This document shows, one piece after another, positions 58,381 to 64,000 of a DNA stretch of 64,000 nt. The translations under genes and the position numbers were made by a program. The notes under the pieces were generated by a model. It searched no databases, was not told the origin of the DNA, and saw nothing but the letters and a program-made list of their open reading frames with translations. This DNA comes from Oscillospiraceae bacterium Marseille-Q3528. Its GTDB lineage: Bacteria > Bacillota > Clostridia > Lachnospirales > Lachnospiraceae. The stretch spans positions 62,001 to 126,000 of the forward strand of contig JAGTTR010000005.1 of the NCBI GenBank assembly GCA_018223385.1, written 5' to 3'. The number at the start of each line of letters is the position of its first letter. Within the stretch, counting starts at the first letter, position 1.

Positions 58381-59283
58381 TTAGTCTTCGAAAGGAATAA
58401 CAGCTCCGTCGTAAGTCTCGTTGATGTAGTTCTTGATATCATCAGACTTCAGAGTGTCTACCAGCGCTTTGATAGCGTCTGTGTTCTCGTTGCCCTCTTT
58501 GACTGCGATCACGTTTACATATGTTTTGGCAGCTTCGGAATCGGATGTCTCGTAAGCGAGAGCGTCTTTTCCTACAGAATAACCGGCCTCCAGGGCATAG
58601 TTGCCGTTCAATACAACATAGGCGGTCTCGTCAACGACACGGGCAACCTGTGCTGCCTCAAGCTCAACGATTTCCACGTTCTTCGGGTTTTCTACGATGT
58701 CGGTCTTGGTTGCCGTCAGGCCTGCACCATCTTTCAGCTTGATGATACCGTTGTCCTGCAGTAACAGAAGTGCTCTTGCCTCGTTGGTGGTATCATTGGG
58801 AACTGCGATGGAATCGCCTTCAGCCAGTTCGTCCAGGCTCTTCTTTGTTCCGGGATAGATACCGAAGGGCTCATAGTGAATGCCGCCGGCATTTACCAGA
58901 TGTGTACCTTTCTCTTCGTTAAAGCTGTCAAGGTAAGGAATGTGCTGGAAGTAGTTGGCATCGAAATCGCCGCTCTCTACAACCAGGTTGGGCTGTACAT
59001 AATCATCAAAAACTGTGACCTCAAGATCATAGCCCTGTTCAGCCAGAAGCGGTTTCGCCTGCTCCAGGATCTCAGCGTGCGGTGTTGCGGATGCGGCAAC
59101 CTTGATGGTAGTCAGCTCGCCGTCAGCAGCCTTGGCAGTGTCAGCAGTGTCCTCTGCGGCATCTGTGGCCTCTTCCGTCTTGTCTGTTGTGTCAGCAGCT
59201 TTGTCGGAAGAAGAGCTTCCGCAGCCTGTCAGTGCACTTACTGCAAGGGCACCGGTTAAAAGAAGTGCTGTTAATTTTTTCAT
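58381..59283 (-). CDS. metQ: MetQ/NlpA lipoprotein, methionine ABC transporter binding protein
   Basis: 300 residues. The signal peptide ends in lipobox ALTGC (Cys about 21), then a T/A/D-rich linker. The mature fold shows TIKVAASATPHAEILEQAKPLLAEQGYDLEVTVFDDYVQPNLVVESGDFDANYFQHIPYLDSFNEEKG (about 59-125), the NlpA pattern, and SIAVPNDTTNEARALLLLQDNGIIKLKDGAG (about 153-183). It captures methionine or its derivatives for MetI and MetN, encoded just upstream in the same operon. Confidence 0.94.
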   Translation of the reverse strand: MKKLTALLLTGALAVSALTGCGSSSSDKAADTTDKTEEATDAAEDTADTAKAADGELTTIKVAASATPHAEILEQAKPLLAEQGYDLEVTVFDDYVQPNLVVESGDFDANYFQHIPYLDSFNEEKGTHLVNAGGIHYEPFGIYPGTKKSLDELAEGDSIAVPNDTTNEARALLLLQDNGIIKLKDGAGLTATKTDIVENPKNVEIVELEAAQVARVVDETAYVVLNGNYALEAGYSVGKDALAYETSDSEAAKTYVNVIAVKEGNENTDAIKALVDTLKSDDIKNYINETYDGAVIPFED

Positions 59284-59295
59284 AATGTTCTCCTC

Positions 59296-59955
59296 CTATT
59301 TTCGTTTATCTAAACGGCTGGCAAGGAAATTGCCAATCGTCTGGAACAGTTGTACAAGGACGATCAGTAAGATAACCGTCACAATCATGATGTCCACCTG
59401 GTAGCGGTAGTAGCCGTACCGGATGGCGATGTCTCCCAGGCCGCCGCCGCCGACCGTGCCGGACATGGCGGAATAACCGAGGATCGTGCCTGTGGCAAGG
59501 GTTGCGCCTGCGATGAGGGAGGTTCTGGCCTCCACCAGCAGTACCTTGCAGATGATGCGTAAATTGCCTGCGCCCATGGAGCGGGCAGCTTCAATGACAC
59601 CGGCGTCCACTTCCTTTAAAGAAGTCTCAACCATACGGCCAATGAAGGGAACCGCAGCGACAACCAGCGGAACGATGGTGGCTGTGGAACCGTAGCTCTT
59701 GCCGACGATGGCTCTCGTCAGCGGAATGAGCAGGATCAAAAGGATCAGGAACGGGATACTGCGGACAATGTTGGCGATGGCGTCCAGCACCTTGTAAAGC
59801 ACCGGATGCGGCGTTAGGCCGTCTTTGTCGGTGACTGCCAGCAGCACACCCATGGGAAGACCGAACAGGTACCCAAGCGCTGTAGACACCAGGGTCATGT
59901 AAAGCGTCTGCCCGATCCCTGTAATAATCATATCAATAATTTCACTCGTCCACAT
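59296..59955 (-). CDS. metI: Methionine ABC transporter permease MetI
   Basis: 219 residues with five membrane segments, opening MWTSEIIDMIITGIGQTLYMTLVSTALGYLFGLPMGVLL. The ATPase-docking loop is LKEVDAGVIEAARSMGAGNLRIICKVLLVEARTSL (about 113-147). Its start overlaps the end of metN by 14 bases, and metQ follows after 12 bases. Confidence 0.94.
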   Translation of the reverse strand: MWTSEIIDMIITGIGQTLYMTLVSTALGYLFGLPMGVLLAVTDKDGLTPHPVLYKVLDAIANIVRSIPFLILLILLIPLTRAIVGKSYGSTATIVPLVVAAVPFIGRMVETSLKEVDAGVIEAARSMGAGNLRIICKVLLVEARTSLIAGATLATGTILGYSAMSGTVGGGGLGDIAIRYGYYRYQVDIMIVTVILLIVLVQLFQTIGNFLASRLDKRK

Positions 59956-60979
59956 AATCGTCAGCCTCCTCCAGGTCCAGTCCGTGTTCTCTTAAATAAG
60001 CTTTCATTTCTTCAGCGTGTTTGCTGTCGGCAGGGATCTCCAGGATCATCTCGCCCTTGGCAACGCCACCGACATTCTTTGTATCTGCCTTCAGAATGTT
60101 CACAGGCTCTTTAAAAGTCAGGATTAAATTGGAAATAACAGGCTCGAAAGCGGAATTCTCGGAAAATACGATCCGTATCTTCTCTCCGCTCTGGATCAGC
60201 GGCCGTGATAACATCGCGTCGGAATCCACATCCTGTCCGCGGTCTTTGCGGATCAGCTCCCGGGCTACCTGAGATCTGGGATGTGTGAAGATCTCAGAAA
60301 CCAGACCTTCTTCCTCTACCACGCCTTCCTTCATGATGGCCACGCGGTTACAGATTTCGCGGACAACAGACATCTGGTGGGTGATGATCACGATGGTAAT
60401 ACCAAACCGGCGGTTGATATCCTTCAGAAGCTCCAGGATCGAGGAGGTCGTCTGGGGATCCAGCGCACTGGTGGCCTCGTCACAGAGCAGGATCTTCGGG
60501 TCGGAGGCCAGGGCTCTTGCAATGGCAACCCTCTGCTTCTGACCGCCGGAAAGCTGTGACGGATAAGCATTTACCTTGTCTTTTAAGTCAACCAGTTCCA
60601 GCAGCTCAATGGCGCGTTCTCTGGCTTCTTTCTTTTTCTTTCCCTGTATGTAAAGCGGGAAACAGACATTTTCCAGAACAGATTTCTGCATGAGCAGATT
60701 GAAGTGCTGGAAAATCATGCCGATCTGCTGGCGCTGTGCCCGGAGCTCCTTCTCGGAAAAATCAGCCAGGGACTTGCCGCGGATCAGCACCCGGCCCGAG
60801 GTGGGAACCTCCAGAAAATTCATACACCGTACCAGGGTACTTTTTCCTGCGCCGGACATTCCAATGATACCGAAAATATCGCCCGATTCAATGGAAAGAC
60901 TGATGTTTTTTAATGCATTTACCTCTCCGTATTTGGAGTGGTAAGTTTTGCTCACATTTTCAATAACAATTTCAGACAT
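59942..60979 (-). CDS. metN: Methionine ABC transporter ATP-binding protein MetN with NIL domain
   Basis: 345 residues. Walker A GMSGAGKST (about 39-47), signature LSGGQKQRVAIARAL (about 142), Walker B ILLCDEATSALDPQ, H-loop IVIITHQMSVVREI. The C-terminal NIL domain (about 265-340: RIVFSENSAFEPVISNLILTF, ADTKNVGGVAKGEMILEI) binds methionine and shuts the transporter when the cell is replete. First gene of metNIQ; a LysR gene lies 98 bases upstream on the same strand. Confidence 0.95.
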   Translation of the reverse strand: MSEIVIENVSKTYHSKYGEVNALKNISLSIESGDIFGIIGMSGAGKSTLVRCMNFLEVPTSGRVLIRGKSLADFSEKELRAQRQQIGMIFQHFNLLMQKSVLENVCFPLYIQGKKKKEARERAIELLELVDLKDKVNAYPSQLSGGQKQRVAIARALASDPKILLCDEATSALDPQTTSSILELLKDINRRFGITIVIITHQMSVVREICNRVAIMKEGVVEEEGLVSEIFTHPRSQVARELIRKDRGQDVDSDAMLSRPLIQSGEKIRIVFSENSAFEPVISNLILTFKEPVNILKADTKNVGGVAKGEMILEIPADSKHAEEMKAYLREHGLDLEEADDYVDE

Positions 60980-61077
60980 GTCTTCACCTTTCTAACTTTG
61001 CTTGGTGCTTTTTTAATATAGCACGTTGTTTCCCAAAATGCTAATTCAAAAAACTTACAGCTGGCTATAGGATAAAA

Positions 61078-61989
61078 CTATAACAAACCTTTGTCGCGGA
61101 ATTTGGAGATTTCCGCCAGATACTGCTGGCCAATGCGGCTGATCTTGGTGCCCTTGCGGGCCAGGTAGCCGATGGTCATGACCTCATTGGAATCCAGCTT
61201 TACGGCACAGTAGTCCGAACCGTTGAGCTCCTCGCAGATGATGCCGGAGCACAGCGTGTAGGCGTTCAGGCCGATCATCAGGTTCAGCAGCGTGGCCCGG
61301 TCGTTGGCCTTGATGATCCGTTTGTATTCATAGGTGCTCAAAACCTCTTCCGCAAAATAAAAGGAGCCGTGAGCGCCCTGATCGAAGGACAGGCACGGGT
61401 ATTCCCGCAGATCCTCCAGCGAGATCAGCTCCTGGTTGGCCAGCGGATGGCCCTTCCACAGATATACATAAATGCCGCAGCGCAGCAGTTCGTGGAATTC
61501 CAGACCGCAGTCCCGGAACAGCTTGTACAGCACCTTCTGATTGAAATCGTTCACATACAGAATGCCGATCTCGCTGCGGAAATTTTTCACATCGTCGATG
61601 ACGTCATAGGTCTTTGTTTCATGCACGGCGAATTCATATTCATCCATGCCGAACTGCTTCACCAGCTCCACGAAAGCGCTGACTGCGAACGTATAGTGCT
61701 GCATGGAAACGCTGAATTTCTTTTTGGTTTTTTCCTTGGCGATGTATTTGGATTCCATGAGCTGGTACTGTTCCAGCAGCATGCGGGCGTAGCCGATGAA
61801 TTCCTCGCCCTCCGGTGTCAGGGCAATGCCCCGGTTCGTCCGCAGAAAAAGCTCCGTGCCGGTCTCGTCCTCCAGCTCCCGGATCGCCGCAGACAGGCTG
61901 GGCTGGGAGATGAACAAAAGCCGGGCGGCCTCGTTCATGGAACCGGCTTCCGCCACCGTCACCGCATATTTACATTGGGTCAGAGTCAT
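61078..61989 (-). CDS. LysR-family regulator upstream of metNIQ
   Basis: 303 residues from ATG 61989. Helix-turn-helix at about 1-60 (MTLTQCKYAVTVAEAGSMNEAARLLFISQPSLSAAIRELEDETG), then the effector domain (about 90-300), with FSVSMQHYTFAVSAFVELVKQF and GILYVNDFNQKVLYKLFRD. This sub-pattern resembles the CysB/CbL-like sulfur regulators of Firmicutes. It lies directly upstream of metNIQ on the same strand. The 98-bp gap holds CTATAGCCAGCTGTAAG-like sequence with TATAG/CTATA elements. Control of methionine uptake is likely but not proven. Confidence 0.88.
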   Translation of the reverse strand: MTLTQCKYAVTVAEAGSMNEAARLLFISQPSLSAAIRELEDETGTELFLRTNRGIALTPEGEEFIGYARMLLEQYQLMESKYIAKEKTKKKFSVSMQHYTFAVSAFVELVKQFGMDEYEFAVHETKTYDVIDDVKNFRSEIGILYVNDFNQKVLYKLFRDCGLEFHELLRCGIYVYLWKGHPLANQELISLEDLREYPCLSFDQGAHGSFYFAEEVLSTYEYKRIIKANDRATLLNLMIGLNAYTLCSGIICEELNGSDYCAVKLDSNEVMTIGYLARKGTKISRIGQQYLAEISKFRDKGLL

Positions 61990-62013
61990 AGCATTCCTCC
62001 CTTAGCACACGTT

Positions 62014-63099
62014 TTATGGGAAAAGGATTTTTCCTAGGTACGGGATCTTTTTCACAAGTAAAACCACCGCCAGCGCGATGAAGTACACCGGGATCTCGCC
62101 AAACAGCTGCCAGCCGTAAGAATACGTTTCCACGCCGGTGACCATACCGAACAGCTCCATGGTCAGCATGTGGATCAGGTAAACGCCGAAGCTGGCGCCG
62201 GACACCACCGAGAGGATCTTCCGCGCCCGGTCATTGTCCAGCAGCCGGAACTGCCGGTTTCGGAAAAATAAAAACACAGTGATGGCAAATCCGTAGCTGG
62301 CGAAAGACTGGTAGTCGATGAGGTCTTTGTCCAGGCCGCCCTTGATGGCAGACATGGAAATCGTTCCTCTATACATATAGAAGGCACAGGCGATGCCCAC
62401 CGCATAAATGCAGGCACACACCGGCCCGGAAAGCTTCCTGTTGGCCAGATAGTAACCCAGCAGCGCATAGGGCAGGAACCCCATAGCCATGGGAAAAATA
62501 ATATGCTCGCTGTAGCCTAAATTGATCTGATCGGCAAAAAACGGGAAAATTGAGGTAAAGAAAATCCCCATGCCTGCCAGATAGAGAAAATACTTGTCAT
62601 TCTTCCTGCCGCCCTGGGCGATCAGGGACAGCACCGGGATGCAAAGATAAATGGAAAACAGCGGGAAGAAAAACCAGTACACGGTCTCGATGCTGGACGT
62701 CAGAAAAAGAAATACCACATGCTGAAAATCCTCCAGTTCCACCAGACCCTGGCTGCACTGTTTGACAAGCAGGATGCCGCTCCAGATCAGCAGCGGGATC
62801 AGCGTCCGCAGAAACCGGCGTTTGATAAATTCTGCCGTGGAATACTTCTCTCGGTAATTCATCAGGTTTGCCCCGGAGATCATGAAAAAAGCAGGCACTG
62901 CGAAGTGACAGATCACCTGAACGAACAGGCTCAGACGCCACAGACCGGCTCCCGGATCGTAAGAATACAGAACCGAGTTGCAGTGGAGCCAGATCACACA
63001 GATGCAGGCCAGAATATTCAAAACATCAAAATATAAAATTCGTTTCTGAGGCATGAAGGATTGATCCTTTCCGCTGCTGCGCAGCTCATTTTTGCTCAT
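62014..63099 (-). CDS. Acyltransferase family 3 (OafA/YrhL-like) membrane protein
   Basis: 361 residues with ten or so membrane segments. Family features are RILYFDVLNILACICVIWLHCNS (about 19-41, with the His) and VPAFFMISGANLMNYREKYSTAEFIKRRFLRTLIPLLIWSG (about 73-113). It probably adds an acetyl or succinyl group to a surface polysaccharide or lipid. The start is unusual: ATG 63099 and the first dozen codons (MSKNELRSSGKD) come from a family A repeat fragment, and upstream GAGCGCC-like sequence gives no strong ribosome site. The family-like part begins at about residue 17, so the first residues may be a recent addition. Confidence 0.88.
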   Translation of the reverse strand: MSKNELRSSGKDQSFMPQKRILYFDVLNILACICVIWLHCNSVLYSYDPGAGLWRLSLFVQVICHFAVPAFFMISGANLMNYREKYSTAEFIKRRFLRTLIPLLIWSGILLVKQCSQGLVELEDFQHVVFLFLTSSIETVYWFFFPLFSIYLCIPVLSLIAQGGRKNDKYFLYLAGMGIFFTSIFPFFADQINLGYSEHIIFPMAMGFLPYALLGYYLANRKLSGPVCACIYAVGIACAFYMYRGTISMSAIKGGLDKDLIDYQSFASYGFAITVFLFFRNRQFRLLDNDRARKILSVVSGASFGVYLIHMLTMELFGMVTGVETYSYGWQLFGEIPVYFIALAVVLLVKKIPYLGKILFP

Positions 63100-63110
63100 G
63101 AAAAGGCGCT
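63063..63110. repeat. Partial family A repeat forming the start of the acyltransferase gene
   Basis: These 48 bases match 63180-63227 in the adjacent full copy at about 43 of 48 positions and in the same orientation, including GCTGCTGCGCAGCTC and TTTTTGCTCAT. On the minus strand the fragment supplies AGCGCC, the ATG and about eleven codons of the acyltransferase gene. Confidence 0.75.
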
Positions 63111-63143
63111 GGTTTCGTATATTCGTGTATTGCAGAAATCATC

Positions 63144-63301
63144 ACAGTTCACACGCGCCATTCGCAAAACCGCATCTGCGATGCTCTCCGCTGCTGCGCA
63201 GCTCATTTTTGCTCATAACAAGGCGCTCCCTTCGTAGATTTACGCAGACAAATTTTTATGCAAGCATAAAATTTGCCCGCATCAATCTACGAGTGAACTG
63301 T
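63144..63301. repeat. Family A structured intergenic repeat, copy 3
   Basis: 158 bp with perfect terminal repeats ACAGTTCAC and GTGAACTGT, inverted relative to copy 2. GCGCC and GGCGC enclose GCATCtgcGATGC and GCTGCtgcGCAGC-type hairpins. The long arm is CGTAGATT/AATCTACG around CAAATTTTTATGCaaGCATAAAATTTG. Compared with copy 2 the arm sequences differ but pairing is kept. It lies between the acyltransferase and phosphatase genes. Confidence 0.8.
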
Positions 63302-63331
63302 ATCCCTAAATATACCATGAATACGGGATTT

Positions 63332-64000
63332 TTACAAGGTTTTCAGCAGCTTTTCGATGGTCTGAGCGACCCCGTCTTCTGCGTTGGAGGCAGTGACCAT
63401 ATCCGCGATCTGTTTCAGGATTTCCGCCGCATTTCCCATGGCAACTCCGATACCGGCAAAGGACAGCATCTCCGCATCGTTTTCCGCATCGCCGAAGGCC
63501 ATAACCTGGGCGGAAGTAATGCCAAGCAGCTGCGTCAGTACCCGAAGGGCACTTTCCTTGGAAGCTGATCCTGCGGCAAATTCAATGAAATGGGGGGCGG
63601 AGGAGGTTACATACAGATCAGGAATCTTTCCGGCTGCTTCCCGCAGAGCGGCTCTCGCTTCGGGGGCTGTCAGCACGGCACTGATCCCTTCGACCGGAGC
63701 AGAACTGCTGCGGATCAGCTGCCCCATGTTCGGGCAGGGGCGACGGGTGGCCTGCACGTAGGCGCAGGAGCGGGGCGGCAGGTGAAAGGCCTCCGGATTT
63801 CCCACGTAATCCGCAGAGGCATAGGCAATGCCGTCGATATAAGCCTCAATGGGGCAGGAAAAAGTATCCAGCAGCGGCAGCAGCTGCTCCAGATTTTCCC
63901 GGCTCATGGCGTTGGTGTAGATGCGCTTTTCCTCCGGCATCTGGTAGATACCCGTGCCGTTGGAGGTGATGATATAGCTGATGGCGGGAAGTGCCACCAC
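63332..64000 (-). CDS. Cof-type HAD-IIB phosphatase (partial, 5' end outside window)
   Basis: The visible 222 residues lack the N-terminus, which lies beyond position 64000. The visible part opens with ISYIITSNGTGIY (motif II of the family), continues through the C2B cap and ends with the motif III/IV region SKESALRVLTQLLGITSAQVMAFGDAENDAEMLSFAGIGVAMGNA (about 143-187), with the metal-binding GD and D. Members hydrolyse phosphorylated sugars or cofactors such as FMN or pyridoxal phosphate; the substrate is not predictable here. Confidence 0.9.
   Translation of the reverse strand: MVALPAISYIITSNGTGIYQMPEEKRIYTNAMSRENLEQLLPLLDTFSCPIEAYIDGIAYASADYVGNPEAFHLPPRSCAYVQATRRPCPNMGQLIRSSSAPVEGISAVLTAPEARAALREAAGKIPDLYVTSSAPHFIEFAAGSASKESALRVLTQLLGITSAQVMAFGDAENDAEMLSFAGIGVAMGNAAEILKQIADMVTASNAEDGVAQTIEKLLKTL

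Noticed and set aside
60980..61077. Possible SAM riboswitch before metNIQ
   Set aside because: The gap is only 98 bp, with no S-box motifs or terminator hairpin; regulation by the adjacent LysR protein is more likely.
1..64000. tRNA, rRNA, insertion sequences with transposase, prophage or CRISPR arrays
   Set aside because: None could be recognised on either strand; the only mobile-type signals are the decayed Rpn gene and the structured repeats.

Overview
The window looks like a chromosomal segment of a gut-type Clostridia, most likely Lachnospiraceae. It has about 50-55% GC, strong AGGAGG ribosome sites, anaerobic CoA chemistry (2-hydroxyacyl-CoA dehydratase with its activase, 3-hydroxyacyl-CoA dehydrogenase, iron alcohol dehydrogenase), a leucine T-box, and many families typical of that group (DUF1934, YitT, split chromate transporter, JetABC). 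All assignments come from reading the sequence and translations; no database search was run.

Layout. 1-6 kb: a decayed Rpn nuclease gene behind an intact promoter, a small alarmone synthetase, a coiled-coil membrane protein, an S1-domain protein, DUF1934 and a 3-hydroxyacyl-CoA dehydrogenase. 6-16 kb: cardiolipin synthase, an ECF sigma factor with a membrane beta-propeller partner, a trigger-factor-like lipoprotein, a PfkB kinase, and a GT2-GtrA fusion followed by a polytopic membrane protein. 16-21 kb: an Fe-S aldo/keto reductase and two 2-hydroxyacyl-CoA dehydratase-type genes, the second fused to the activase. 20.8-26.7 kb: a small membrane protein plus a JetABC (MksFEB-like) SMC operon with no JetD nuclease beside it. 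27-30.5 kb: alcohol dehydrogenase, FlK-like thioesterase, a lipoprotein and an XRE regulator. 30.5-30.8 kb: a compact type I toxin-antitoxin candidate. 31-33.3 kb: a glycolipid-type GT4, a TVP38 protein and a glycosyltransferase with an apparent internal deletion. 33.3-35.5 kb: T-box and leuA. 35.6-41.6 kb: a HAD phosphatase, a complete Ugp-like sugar ABC importer and a TIM-barrel enzyme. 41.7-45.9 kb: two substrate-binding-fold proteins without signal peptides flanking an XRE-type regulator, with a palindrome between divergent promoters. 45.9-49.4 kb: MetX-like hydrolase, GntP permease, YitT. 49.5-54.5 kb: TrkAH potassium uptake and a lidless DnaK paralogue. 54.7-58.3 kb: TetR, flavodoxin-like protein, chromate transporter pair and LysR. 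58.4-64 kb: metQIN, LysR, acyltransferase and a partial Cof-type phosphatase.

The most unusual signal lies between the genes. At least five intergenic elements fall into two families of structured repeats. Family A (16377-16535, 52738-52893, 63144-63301, plus a partial copy at 63063-63110) is about 156-159 bp long, has GTTCA-type terminal inverted repeats, and keeps the same set of hairpins although arm sequences differ, with some paired changes. Family B (20588-20720 and the first half of 49494-49756) has a long hairpin followed by a three-way-junction-like module. Both families also keep a short reading frame, and the acyltransferase at 62014-63099 takes its start codon and first codons from a family A fragment. 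Other candidates for new biology are the type I toxin-antitoxin locus, the JetABC operon without JetD, and the signal-less binding-protein/regulator cluster.
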